Source of the DNA: JBGSIC01 sp041751875
GTDB lineage: Bacteria > Bdellovibrionota > FAC87 > UBA2466 > JACKAF01
Reading direction: 5' to 3'
Assembly: GCA_041751875.1 (NCBI GenBank)
Contig: JBGSIC010000029.1
Location: forward strand, 186,001 to 250,000
DNA length: 64,000 bases
The translations under genes were made by a program, and so were the position numbers. Shown in pieces: positions 43,532 to 52,763 of this stretch. A model generated the notes under the pieces. It saw nothing but the letters and a program-made list of their open reading frames with translations. It was not told where the DNA came from and did not search any database. Numbering within the stretch: the first letter of the stretch is position 1; the number at the start of each line of letters is the position of its first letter.

Positions 43532-46500
43532 TGGAACCCGTAGACGTTAAGCCGCAAAGTGGTGAACTTTGGTTGCAGACACCGGAGGCGACGCTTCCCT
43601 TCGGCCAAAGTTTTCTAGGTTTAGGAAATCTTGCGCGTGCCCTTGTGGGAACCGCGCTCGCCCGAAAAACTTTTCATCCCATTCTGTTTGTTACTGCGGA
43701 GAAGGCGCAGGCTCGCGCTTTGGTGGATGATTTACGTTTCTTCTTAGGAAAGGAGCGGGCTGAGCGAGTTCACTATTTTCCCACCATTGATTTCGATTTC
43801 TACAAAGGCGTGCTACCGAACCCGGATGACTTAGCCGAGAGAAATTTGGCCCTCTTTCATACGCTGGTTGATCCTGAAAAAAGAATTTTTGTTTGTCCAC
43901 TAAGTGCGTTGTTGCAAAAAACTCTCCCGCCAGAGGTGTTTCGTGCGCACTTGGATAAGCTTGCTCTGAATCAGGAAGTCGATCGAGATAACTTCGTGCT
44001 GCGACTATTGGGTGCAGGATATCGCCGACAACCAGTGGCGTACGACCCCGGCACGTTTTCGGTTCGTGGTGGATTGATGGACATTTTCACACCGCTTTAC
44101 CCGTATCCGATCCGCATTGAGTTTTACGGCGATCTAATTGAGCAGATGCGTTTTTATGATCCGCAGACTCAGCGCTCGCTTGAAACTGTTTCCGAAGTGT
44201 GGGTCCTTCCCCTTGCGACTTACGTTTTGCCTGAAGACTCGACCTTGGAACCTTTATTGCTAAACGTGAAGGAACGTTTGGATGCATTGGAAATTCCAAA
44301 GCTTCAACGCGATACGCTCATTGATGAACTTAGATCGCGAAATCATGTCGCACCCTTTTTATTTCCTGTTCTCTCGCAGGGATCGTCTCATTTTATGGAT
44401 TTTCTACCTGGAGAATCCCTTGTCGTTTGGGAAGGCAAGAAGCGATTGCAGGAGCTTGCTGCGGAAGTGGAACTGCCCCGCTACCAAAAAAACCATGATC
44501 TCTTTCTCAAAGAACCGAGCCCGGTGGCTTCCGAAGAGAGTCTGTTTGTCTCAAACGACGAGCTCAAAAGCCTCTTGGAATGGCCTCGCTCTTATTTCAT
44601 CGAGACGTTCGATGAGTTTAAACCCGAGCAAGGAGCAGATACAGATCCTCCTGTACGTTTAATGAACGAGAAGATTTCGCTTGAGAATGAGCGCCAATCG
44701 TTATCGCAAAAAAGCGCGGATCGGCCCGCGTTGGAAGCTTTCGCAAGACGTTTCAAAGCTTGGATGGATGACGGCATTGCGGTGAACGTCGTTTGTCACA
44801 CCCAAACGCACGAAGATCGGATTCGTCTGCTGCTGGAGCCGTACGGCATTAAGGTAGAGGCGCATCCCGAAGCCGAACGGGTAAATCTCTTTCAGGCCGA
44901 TGCTAGCAGGTTGCATTTGTGGCAGGGTGTTTTAAGCGAAAGTGCCTATTTCTCTGGACTGCGCACCGTGATCTTGAGCGAGGAAGAGATTTTCGGACAA
45001 AAACGCCGAGTTACAAAATCCAAGTCTCTCGGCAAGACCTCCACCAAGAAGCAGCTCAATACATTTAGACAACTCAAAGAAGGCGATTACGTGGTCCACA
45101 AGGATCAGGGTATCGGTCGCTACTTGGGTTTGAAATCGATGAACTTCTTGGGCGTACCCAATGAATATGTGCTCATCGAGTATCGCGATGGAGATAAACT
45201 CTACGTACCTTCCTATCGTTTGAATGTTGTCCAAAAGTATGTGGGCGGCGAAGGTGCCACAGTTGTACTCGACAAAATGGGAGGCGAGCGTTGGGCCAAA
45301 GCTAAAAAGAAAGCTGAAAAGGCAGCTCAGGAACTAGCGGGCGAACTCCTAAACATTCAGGCGAAACGAAAAATGATTCCCGCACATTCGTTTCCTATTC
45401 CTGGTGCCGAGTTCCGCCAATTCGAAATGGCTTTTCCCTTTGATGAAACGCCCGATCAAATGAAAGCCATTGAGGATACACTGGAAAGCCTCTCGCGCAG
45501 TTACCCGATGGATCGGCTTTTAGTGGGGGATGTGGGATACGGAAAAACGGAAGTTGCGATGCGGGCTTCCTACTTATGCGTTTTGGCCGGCAAGCAAGCG
45601 TGCGTCGTGGTGCCCACGACCGTGTTGGCGTTTCAGCATTTTGCTAGTTTTCAGCAGCGTTTCAAAGACACGGGCGCGACAGTAGAAATGGTTTCGCGCA
45701 TGAAAAAGCCAGCGGAGATCAAGCAAACGTTGGAACGAACGCGAGACGGGAAAGTGGACATTCTGATTGGGACACACCGGTTGTTTTCAGCCGATGTGGC
45801 CTTCAAAGAGCTTGGTCTTATTGTGGTAGATGAAGAACACCGCTTTGGCGTGCTTCATAAAGAGAAGTTAAAAAAGATTTCTGATTCTGTACATTTCCTA
45901 TCTATGACCGCCACCCCGATTCCTCGCACCCTGAATATGGCGATGACGGGCATAAAAGATATTTCACTTATCACCACGCCTCCTCCCGACCGCATGGCGG
46001 TACGCACTTTTGTTTGTCGTCGGTCTGACGAAGTAATGGTGGAAGCCATCTCGAACGAGCTGGTGCGGGATGGGCAAGTATTTTTTCTACACAACCGTGT
46101 GGAAACGATTGAAAAAGTGGCAAAGGAGCTGCGGGAGCTTCTGCCTAAAGCAAAAATTGAAGTCGTCCATGGGCAGATGGAAGCTGACGAGTTAGAGAAG
46201 AAAATGCTTGGGTTCTATCACGGTGATTTCCAAGTTCTTGTGACGACCGCCATTATCGAATCTGGTCTGGACATCCCACGAGCCAATACCATTGTGATCG
46301 ATCGCGCCGATCGACTGGGTCTTGCGCAGCTGTACCAACTTAGAGGGCGTGTGGGACGCTCTGCAAAGCGTGCTTATTGTTATTTGCTCGTCCCTTCCGA
46401 ACAAGAAATGACGAAGGATGCGAAACAACGGATTCAAGTTATCCAACGCTATAGCGACTTGGGAGCTGGGTTTAACGTTGCCAGTTACGATTTGGAGATA

Positions 46501-47064
46501 CGCGGTGCGGGAGATCTTTTGGGGAAGGAACAGTCAGGGCACATAGGCGCTGTGGGCGTGGATATGTACTTTGAGCTCCTTGAGGAAAGTATTCGCTATC
46601 TACAGGGAGAAGCAAAGAAGATTGATATTGAACCCGAGATTAACCTTAAGATCGCTGCTTACTTCCCGATGGACTACCTACCTGACGTGAGTGAGCGCGT
46701 GAACCTTTATCGCCAGCTTTCCGGTGTGGAGGAAGAAGAAACGGTTTCGGAGATTGAGGAAGAAATTCGCGATCGCTTTGGGACGCTACCGGACGAAGTG
46801 GTGAACTTGTTGGGTCTGATGCGGATCAAACTCTATCTTAAGCGGCTTCATGTGACTCACCTTAACTGTGGACCTAAGAAGGCGTCATTACTTTTTGCGC
46901 CTTCAACACCGGTAACACCGGAGCGCATCGTGGAACTGATCAAAAAGAATCCGAAGATCTTTTCTGTTACACCGGACAATAAGTTGGTGTTTGGGGTGGT
47001 AGAATCGGGTTGGAAAGATCTACTTTCGCAGGTGCAAAAGATTTGCGATAGCCTGTTGCTGTAG
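43531..47064 (+). CDS. mfd: Transcription-repair coupling factor Mfd
   Basis: About 1177 residues. Superfamily 2 translocase that removes stalled RNA polymerase and recruits UvrA to lesions. The N-terminal UvrB-like module is present (YFPTIDFDFYKGVLPNPDDL). The RNA polymerase-interacting domain starts about residue 513 (LKEGDYVVHKDQGIGRYLGL). Walker A GDVGYGKTEVAMRA is at about 666, the helicase box VVDEEHRFGV follows, and the Leu-rich TRCF domain ends it. The start could be GTG 43531, which shares a base with the gpsA stop, or GTG 43510; neither has ideally spaced Shine-Dalgarno. Confidence 0.95.
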   Translation: MEPVDVKPQSGELWLQTPEATLPFGQSFLGLGNLARALVGTALARKTFHPILFVTAEKAQARALVDDLRFFLGKERAERVHYFPTIDFDFYKGVLPNPDDLAERNLALFHTLVDPEKRIFVCPLSALLQKTLPPEVFRAHLDKLALNQEVDRDNFVLRLLGAGYRRQPVAYDPGTFSVRGGLMDIFTPLYPYPIRIEFYGDLIEQMRFYDPQTQRSLETVSEVWVLPLATYVLPEDSTLEPLLLNVKERLDALEIPKLQRDTLIDELRSRNHVAPFLFPVLSQGSSHFMDFLPGESLVVWEGKKRLQELAAEVELPRYQKNHDLFLKEPSPVASEESLFVSNDELKSLLEWPRSYFIETFDEFKPEQGADTDPPVRLMNEKISLENERQSLSQKSADRPALEAFARRFKAWMDDGIAVNVVCHTQTHEDRIRLLLEPYGIKVEAHPEAERVNLFQADASRLHLWQGVLSESAYFSGLRTVILSEEEIFGQKRRVTKSKSLGKTSTKKQLNTFRQLKEGDYVVHKDQGIGRYLGLKSMNFLGVPNEYVLIEYRDGDKLYVPSYRLNVVQKYVGGEGATVVLDKMGGERWAKAKKKAEKAAQELAGELLNIQAKRKMIPAHSFPIPGAEFRQFEMAFPFDETPDQMKAIEDTLESLSRSYPMDRLLVGDVGYGKTEVAMRASYLCVLAGKQACVVVPTTVLAFQHFASFQQRFKDTGATVEMVSRMKKPAEIKQTLERTRDGKVDILIGTHRLFSADVAFKELGLIVVDEEHRFGVLHKEKLKKISDSVHFLSMTATPIPRTLNMAMTGIKDISLITTPPPDRMAVRTFVCRRSDEVMVEAISNELVRDGQVFFLHNRVETIEKVAKELRELLPKAKIEVVHGQMEADELEKKMLGFYHGDFQVLVTTAIIESGLDIPRANTIVIDRADRLGLAQLYQLRGRVGRSAKRAYCYLLVPSEQEMTKDAKQRIQVIQRYSDLGAGFNVASYDLEIRGAGDLLGKEQSGHIGAVGVDMYFELLEESIRYLQGEAKKIDIEPEINLKIAAYFPMDYLPDVSERVNLYRQLSGVEEEETVSEIEEEIRDRFGTLPDEVVNLLGLMRIKLYLKRLHVTHLNCGPKKASLLFAPSTPVTPERIVELIKKNPKIFSVTPDNKLVFGVVESGWKDLLSQVQKICDSLLL

Positions 47065-47069
47065 AGTCA

Positions 47070-48209
47070 CTAGGCGGCTTCCGATGCGCGGGGAATAGTT
47101 TGTTTCGATTGGGAGCGATTTTCTAGACGAGTGATTACCTTTTTGCCCAATCTCACGAAAGGTTTTTCGAAATAACTAAAACTAAAATACGCGACCACTA
47201 AGTTCACCAATGCCATCGCAGGCACCGCGAAAGCGATAATGACTTCCAAAGGCAACATCGAGAACGTGCTTGTCTTCAACCACGCAGAAAAAGGGGGAAC
47301 AAGAGCGCGGATCAGTAAAGGATGAATAAGGTAAATCGAGAAGCAAGTGATTCCAAAGGTTCCCATTAAAGGGTTGCGGGTGATACGCCCCCAAATGGTG
47401 CCCGGATGCATGGAAGCCACGAATACAGCCGCCAGCGCGACCGTGCTGTAGGGGGCGATTTGGCGAATCATCTGCGCCAGAAAAACAAAAGCGCCAATGC
47501 TCAGAATGGTCGCCCATCTATCTTCTTTAAGAACTTTGTTTTGGAAATCCTTTTCCGTGGATAAAAAATAGAGAAGGATGCCGATAGCAAAGCAGTACCA
47601 CTGGCTCAGCGGGAAAAAGTCGATGAATTGGTTGGTATCCGGCACGCCCATGACTGCGCCATAGGTGTTCCAAACGTAGCTCGCAAAAAGAGTAACAAAG
47701 AAGAATGTAAACGCGCCTTGCAGTGTGCGTAAGGTGCTAAACAGAAGAGGCAGTGCGAGATAGAAGGTTTCTTCCACAAAAAGGGACCATTGCACGTGGG
47801 TGACTTCAACTAACGGATCAAAACGCAAAAACCCAAAGTACATAAAGGCGCTGGGTAAGAATGAAGCTCCGGGGGCGCCGAAAAGCAGGTAAACGGCGAC
47901 CATACCCCACCAGAAAGGGAAAATGCGAAAGAAACGGCGCAAATAGAAGTTGCGCCAGGGTTGGGCTTCTTTTCCTAGCCGAGAGTAGTAGGAGGAGAAG
48001 AGAGTGAACGCGCTCACCAAAAAGAAAAGCTTCACCCCCTGATTAGTTGCCGCAACAAACCCTTCGATGAAGGGAAAGGTGAAGTTCATCCCTGTGTAAA
48101 ACCGCAGACTGTGCACGGTGTGCGCGCAGAGGACCAGCAGAATAGATATTCCCCGGAGCCCGTCTAGATAGGGTCGGTGTACAGTCTTTTCTGCAATGCT
48201 GGTTACCAT
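47070..48209 (-). CDS. Acyltransferase family 3 (OafA/YrhL-like) membrane protein
   Basis: 379 residues, about ten membrane helices. The AT3 signature is HRPYLDGLRGISILLVLCAH, with the catalytic-type His and the R/D-G-LRG motif. The R-x10-H feature and FFLVSAFTLF follow, and YLRRFFRIFPFWW matches the RxxR(I)xP block. AT3 proteins move acetyl or other acyl groups across the inner membrane to sugars such as O-antigen, peptidoglycan or capsule. Third gene of an operon with SGNH hydrolase and MBOAT. Acceptor unknown. Confidence 0.87.
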   Translation of the reverse strand: MVTSIAEKTVHRPYLDGLRGISILLVLCAHTVHSLRFYTGMNFTFPFIEGFVAATNQGVKLFFLVSAFTLFSSYYSRLGKEAQPWRNFYLRRFFRIFPFWWGMVAVYLLFGAPGASFLPSAFMYFGFLRFDPLVEVTHVQWSLFVEETFYLALPLLFSTLRTLQGAFTFFFVTLFASYVWNTYGAVMGVPDTNQFIDFFPLSQWYCFAIGILLYFLSTEKDFQNKVLKEDRWATILSIGAFVFLAQMIRQIAPYSTVALAAVFVASMHPGTIWGRITRNPLMGTFGITCFSIYLIHPLLIRALVPPFSAWLKTSTFSMLPLEVIIAFAVPAMALVNLVVAYFSFSYFEKPFVRLGKKVITRLENRSQSKQTIPRASEAA

Positions 48210-48214
48210 GGTAC

Positions 48215-49234
48215 CTAGCTGTGGTTAGGCAGCTTTCGGTCGTTTCCAAAAAGCGGCTGTTTCAATAAGTATTTTTCCAGTGTTTCGGCCATTAAGGCAT
48301 GGCCCGTGGCATTGGGATGCGGATCGTCGCTTGCGACCCATAGGTTGGTTTCTTTGTCGCCGAATCGTTCCTGAAAATCGGCGAAAAGATTAAGCGTAGG
48401 GATTTGCATTTTGCTAAAGCGAGTTTCAATGTTTTGGTAGAGACCTTCATAAGGCGATCCTTTGTCTAAGTTATGGGTGTCGGGGACAATTACGATAAGA
48501 AAAGGGATGTTCTTTTGATCGGCCGCTGCTTTCATTTCGTTGATGTAGCCGACAGTTTTCTGCCACTGCGGATTCTCGTCGCGATAGAGGTCGGAGTAGT
48601 AGGCCACAAGATCGCGGGTTCCGAAGTATTTGAAGTACATGCCTTGGAACTCACTGTTTAGGTAAGCGGCAAGATAGCTGTAGCGAGCTAGCGGGTTCGA
48701 GTTTACTGGGTTTGGTTCGGCGTCGTTAATAAAGTAGTGGAGCACAACCATGTCGGGATCAACGCGCTCAAACTGATCCTTGAATAATAGGTACTGGTAA
48801 TAGGTGTTGTAGTTTCCGATCCCAGCGTTAAAAATTTCGACTCCTTTGCCCTTCTCGTTGAGGTGTTTTTCAACGACCGTTGAGAACACATCTTCGTAAG
48901 GCACCCCCCACCCCATGGTGATGGAACTTCCCAAAAGAAAAATGCGCTTGGTGCTTGGAATTCGTCGGCTTCGCTCGGGTCCACGGTGTCCCCAAGAGTT
49001 GAGGGAGATATCCGTCCCCATAAGCTTCGCACTCGCGTTGGGTCGGTGCACGTGGCTGGAAACACCCTTCGGGTCCGTCATTTTCAATTCTTTGGCGTAC
49101 TTCACCATTTCGATAGTGTAGATATCTTTGCGGAGAGCCACCACGCGGATGGCAATTTCAAAAGCGGCGCAAGTTAGTAAGCAGCTCCCCAGAAAAATGC
49201 CCGCCTTGATGAAAAATGATTTCAGGTTGTTCAT
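48215..49234 (-). CDS. SGNH/GDSL-type hydrolase or acetyltransferase, membrane-anchored
   Basis: 339 residues with one N-terminal membrane segment (IKAGIFLGSCLLTCAAFEI) and a periplasmic SGNH fold. FLLGSSITMGWGVPYED holds the nucleophilic Ser, IFNAGIGNYNTYY the Gly block, HYFINDAEPN the Asn block, and SDDPHPNATGHALMAE the Asp/His pair. Located between MBOAT and AT3 genes with gaps of 12 and 5 bp, like AlgJ/AlgX or PatB partners that put acetyl groups on secreted polysaccharides. AAAGGAAAA precedes its ATG. Confidence 0.83.
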   Translation of the reverse strand: MNNLKSFFIKAGIFLGSCLLTCAAFEIAIRVVALRKDIYTIEMVKYAKELKMTDPKGVSSHVHRPNASAKLMGTDISLNSWGHRGPERSRRIPSTKRIFLLGSSITMGWGVPYEDVFSTVVEKHLNEKGKGVEIFNAGIGNYNTYYQYLLFKDQFERVDPDMVVLHYFINDAEPNPVNSNPLARYSYLAAYLNSEFQGMYFKYFGTRDLVAYYSDLYRDENPQWQKTVGYINEMKAAADQKNIPFLIVIVPDTHNLDKGSPYEGLYQNIETRFSKMQIPTLNLFADFQERFGDKETNLWVASDDPHPNATGHALMAETLEKYLLKQPLFGNDRKLPNHS

Positions 49235-49246
49235 GGTTTTCCTTTT

Positions 49247-50656
49247 CTAGAATTGGAAATAAATGAAAGGTCGGGCTTCTTTTACGGTGAGAATCAAAAT
49301 GCCTACGATAAGGCTGGTGATCATAACGTATGAAATGCGAGCGGCCCGCGGAAAGCGCATCATCAGATACTCGTTGTTGGACCGGTAAACTGGGAAGTCG
49401 ATGATCCACCACACAAAATAGAGCATCGCCAAGTAGAGAGGGACGGACGGGTCAAAGGGGCCCTCAAACACAAACAACTTTTTCATGTAGCCGAAAGCGT
49501 CGCTGATGGTAGCCGAGCGGAACGGGATCCAAGTCATCACTACCAAGAAGTAGGTTAGAAGAATGGAGCCCATTGTAGTGACCCAGCCCATTTCTCGACC
49601 TGCGGGGCGATTCTTTAGCCAGAGTTTGTGTACGCATAGAAACAGGCCGTGCAAGAATCCCCAGAAAACGAAGGTCATGTTAGCGCCGTGCCATAAGCCA
49701 CCTAGCAACATCGTGACCATTAGGTTCAGATAGGTTCGTAGAGAGCCTTTGCGGTTTCCACCCAATGGGAAGTAAAGATATTCCTTTAACCAAGTGGAAA
49801 GAGAAATGTGCCATCGGCTCCAGAACTCAGTAACGCTTTTGGAAAGATACGGCTGGCGGAAGTTCAGCATAAGTTCAACGCCAAACCATTTAGAAACACC
49901 GCGTGCAATATCCGTGTAGCCAGAGAAATCAAAATAGATTTGTAGCGAGAAAAGCAAGATTCCTTCCCACAGATAGATCGTAGAAAGGGTTGCCCAATTG
50001 GCAAACGCAGCATCAACTTGAGGGGAGATCTGATCGCTTAGTACAACTTTCTTGATGTAGCCCGACGCGCAGAGAAGTAAACCTTCCCAGATCATCAAAC
50101 GAGTCGGGTTTCTCAGCGCTTGTAGTTGGGGCATGAGAGTCGTGGCCCGTTCAATTGGGCCCGCAACCAGCTGAGGAAAAAAGGAAACGTACAGTGCGAA
50201 ATCACGGAGGTTCGTAACGGGTTTTATGTTCCCGCGGTAGACATCAATGACGTATGACAGACTTTGGAAAACGTAGAACGAGATTCCAACGGGTAAAACG
50301 ATATTGAGAGTCGAAAAGCTCGCCTCGAAACCAAAAAGTTGGCAGAACTGTATGGTGGAATCCGAAAAGAAATTGAAATACTTAAAAAAAGCTAGGGTAC
50401 CCAGGTTCGAAACCAAGCTCAGGTAGAGCCATTGTTTTTTGCGCTTTTGTGTTGCGGCCTGAGAAAGTGCGAGGCCGCAGTAGTAGTCAACGACTGTGGA
50501 TGCCACCAAAAGAACAAGAAATTTCCAGTTCCAGAAGGAGTAGAAAAGGTAACTAAAGAACAGAAGTTGAATTGAGCGGTATTTTCTAGGGAGCAGGTAA
50601 TAAGAAACGAGAACAAGAAGTAAAAAAACAGGAAACGTTTTGGTGTTAAATAGCAC
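49247..50656 (-). CDS. MBOAT family O-acyltransferase (AlgI/PatA-like)
   Basis: 469 residues, about ten to twelve helices. MLFNTKTFPVFLLLVLVSYY matches the AlgI N-terminus and fixes GTG 50656 as the start even though no Shine-Dalgarno is visible. Family blocks: PVGISFYVFQSLSYVIDVYR, FFPQLVAGPIERA, LQIYFDFSGYTDIARG and FWSRWHISLSTWL. The catalytic His is in MLLGGLWHGANMTFVFWG. AlgI-like MBOATs pass acyl groups to a periplasmic SGNH enzyme, which is the next gene. Target polymer unknown. Confidence 0.9.
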   Translation of the reverse strand: MLFNTKTFPVFLLLVLVSYYLLPRKYRSIQLLFFSYLFYSFWNWKFLVLLVASTVVDYYCGLALSQAATQKRKKQWLYLSLVSNLGTLAFFKYFNFFSDSTIQFCQLFGFEASFSTLNIVLPVGISFYVFQSLSYVIDVYRGNIKPVTNLRDFALYVSFFPQLVAGPIERATTLMPQLQALRNPTRLMIWEGLLLCASGYIKKVVLSDQISPQVDAAFANWATLSTIYLWEGILLFSLQIYFDFSGYTDIARGVSKWFGVELMLNFRQPYLSKSVTEFWSRWHISLSTWLKEYLYFPLGGNRKGSLRTYLNLMVTMLLGGLWHGANMTFVFWGFLHGLFLCVHKLWLKNRPAGREMGWVTTMGSILLTYFLVVMTWIPFRSATISDAFGYMKKLFVFEGPFDPSVPLYLAMLYFVWWIIDFPVYRSNNEYLMMRFPRAARISYVMITSLIVGILILTVKEARPFIYFQF

Positions 50657-50733
50657 GGATTTTTGGGGAGTGGAGGGCTGGAAGAGCCAGCCGAAAGTGA
50701 AATACTTGTCTCTATTTTACCTTAGAATGAAAT

Positions 50734-50782
50734 CAGGTGTCAGGTCACTTTTGCGCTTCGCCCAAAAGTGCACAGACACCTG
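50734..50782. repeat. Dispersed palindrome, copy 4 (inner module only)
   Basis: CAGGTGTCAGGTCACTTTTG pairs with CAAAAGTGCACAGACACCTG around loop CGCTTCGCC. It has the same design as the other copies, in the orientation of copy 3, but with GGTGTC in place of GGTGCC and compensating GACACC on the other arm. It lies 30 bp upstream of the gene at 50812, so it sits in a promoter or leader region rather than after a gene. Confidence 0.75.
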
Positions 50783-50811
50783 GTATACTCGAGGCTTAGG
50801 AGCTACTCACC

Positions 50812-52005
50812 ATGTCAGCTATAAAGAAAACGCTATTCATTGTTTTCGCTGCAGTGCTTCTCGTAGAGTTGCTGGTGCGCGTTATGCCCATCAATGAGAA
50901 ACAGAAAGAAGTCTTTTCAATGGAGTCGGTGGCGAGCCTCAGCAAGGAAAGTTGGTTTAACGAACTGATGGCGGAACAGGGTGAGTTGCGACGACGCTTT
51001 CAGGAATACGAAATTTACTCGCTGGAACCCTATCAGGGAAAACACATTCGCATCTCAAACGACGGGTACCGAGAAACTCCCAATCCGCTAGTGACGAAAG
51101 ATAGGAATATCCGGGTGGGAATTTTCGGTGGAAGTACCGTTTGGGGAGGCTGGGCACGTGAAGCGCATACCATTCCCGCGGAAATGAGTTCAACACTGGC
51201 AACGAGCTTGCCTGGCTTGAAAGCAGAAGTTTTGAACTATGGTCAGATTGGTTACGTTTTCTCACAGGAAGTCCATCAAGCCGTTCGCATTCTTTCTTCC
51301 ACAAGACCTTCGGAAACTCCTGTTCCAAAAATGATGATTTTCCTCGATGGAGTTTGCGATGCGCTCGCTTCTTTCACCAATTTTATGCAGGGAACAAGCG
51401 AGCCGTCTGGAAAACCGTGGGAGTTTGAAAAGTATGCTTATCTTTTCCAACTAGGAAAAACCGGAGAAGTTTCTTCAATGGACATCGCGAAGAAATCAAA
51501 AGCTTTTCGGATGGGACTGAAGATTGCCGAACGCTACGGCGTTTCTGAACCTGAAAAGAAGAATATTTTTGTTCAGCCGACACCTCGCGATCTCGAAGTG
51601 CTAGCAAAAAATGCTGGTCGAGCTTATTTGGCTACGCTCAAGACGGCGCATCTTGCGCTTTCTGCAAACGGCGTGACACCCGTTTTCATTCTTCAACCTG
51701 CTTTTTTTGCCAAAGAAAAAAAGTCATCTGAAGAGCAAGTTCTTGAGAAACAGAATGCTCATTGGCTTCCCTATGTCGCCCAAACGTATGAATATATTCA
51801 AGGGCATCTCAATGAGCTTCCTAAGGGTGTGAAGTTTTATGACTGGAGTAGGTTATTTGACGGGGATGAAAGCACTCTGTACGCCGATGTGATGCACTAT
51901 TCGGAAGCCGGAAACGCGAAGATAGGTCAGGCGATGGCCGTAACTTTCAGCAATTTGATCGAGAAAGAAGCCACAAGCGCCAAAGGTCCCGCTTCAACCC
52001 TCTAG
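50812..52005 (+). CDS. SGNH-hydrolase-like membrane-anchored protein
   Basis: 397 residues with an N-terminal signal anchor (TLFIVFAAVLLVELLVRV). The SGNH pattern is recognisable: VGIFGGSTVWGGWAREA holds the Ser block, VLNYGQIGYVFSQE the Gly block, and ADVMHYSEAGNAKIGQAMA the C-terminal D-x2-H block. It is divergent from the MBOAT operon with a shared 155-bp gap, so it may be a second acetylation partner. AGGAG lies 11 nt before its ATG. The last 4 bp overlap the end of the convergent MNIO-partner gene. Confidence 0.72.
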   Translation: MSAIKKTLFIVFAAVLLVELLVRVMPINEKQKEVFSMESVASLSKESWFNELMAEQGELRRRFQEYEIYSLEPYQGKHIRISNDGYRETPNPLVTKDRNIRVGIFGGSTVWGGWAREAHTIPAEMSSTLATSLPGLKAEVLNYGQIGYVFSQEVHQAVRILSSTRPSETPVPKMMIFLDGVCDALASFTNFMQGTSEPSGKPWEFEKYAYLFQLGKTGEVSSMDIAKKSKAFRMGLKIAERYGVSEPEKKNIFVQPTPRDLEVLAKNAGRAYLATLKTAHLALSANGVTPVFILQPAFFAKEKKSSEEQVLEKQNAHWLPYVAQTYEYIQGHLNELPKGVKFYDWSRLFDGDESTLYADVMHYSEAGNAKIGQAMAVTFSNLIEKEATSAKGPASTL

Positions 52006-52763
52006 TGTAAAAATCCGAGATGCGTAAGACGGTCGAACGCTGCTTGTACGGTTTCAATGGACGTATTGAAGCGTACGGATAGTGTCCTGGCTTGTATTTT
52101 CGCTCCGTCTGCCAGACGAAGTATCTCTGCAATGAGCGGGGTAATAGGCCCCCTAACAAAGTGTCCCTTCACCGCCGCATACAGAATCATGTCAGGCCAC
52201 ATGGTTTGAATGCTGTAGTATCCCTCTCCGATACGAAAGATGTCAGCCTGACGAACCTGAAAACTCGCGCGAGGGTTGTAAAGTAGCGTACGCATGAGGG
52301 CGACCAGGAACTCGTCTTTGAGAAGAAATGCGTTTGTGGCGTCGGCATCGATGAAGGGCTTCTCTGTGTTCATGAACTCAAAGAACGCTTCTTCAATACA
52401 GATGCCATTTCCCGCGTAAGGATGCTCGCGGTAGTCGCGATAATAGTTCGATTCAAGAAAGCGCTCTATCAATTCTATTGAGTTGGGATCCTTAGGGAAC
52501 GTTTTGCGGTACTTTCGAAGGACGCGCGGAAATATCCCCTCGATTCCCCCACTCTGTCCATCTGCACCGTAGAGTACCTGGGTGACCACACGTGAGGCAG
52601 TTTTCTTTAACTGTTCCCTATCGATCGTTGCCAAATGGCGCTGATCACTTTCACAAAGTCCCAGACTTGAAAAATTTTCGTTGAAGAAAGCTTCTCGGTA
52701 GCTGCGATGATAAAGAAGCCGGTAGAGGGCTTCATCTAGTGGAATTAAGCTGTTTGTTTCCAT
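52002..52763 (-). CDS. Putative MNIO partner protein with C-terminal winged-helix (RRE/PqqD-like) region
   Basis: 253 residues, no signal peptide. Its start lies inside the MNIO gene (19-bp overlap), so the two are translationally coupled. The N-terminal ~60 residues are helical (LDEALYRLLYHRSYREAFF and LCESDQRHLATIDREQL), resembling small domains often found beside peptide-maturation enzymes. The C-terminal ~50 residues (IAEILRLADGAKIQARTLS, then VQAAFDRLTHLGFLH) have the spacing of a PqqD-like winged helix. MNIO/DUF692 enzymes commonly need such a partner to bind the peptide substrate. Identity as a partner rests on context; no named family recognised. Confidence 0.6.
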   Translation of the reverse strand: METNSLIPLDEALYRLLYHRSYREAFFNENFSSLGLCESDQRHLATIDREQLKKTASRVVTQVLYGADGQSGGIEGIFPRVLRKYRKTFPKDPNSIELIERFLESNYYRDYREHPYAGNGICIEEAFFEFMNTEKPFIDADATNAFLLKDEFLVALMRTLLYNPRASFQVRQADIFRIGEGYYSIQTMWPDMILYAAVKGHFVRGPITPLIAEILRLADGAKIQARTLSVRFNTSIETVQAAFDRLTHLGFLH

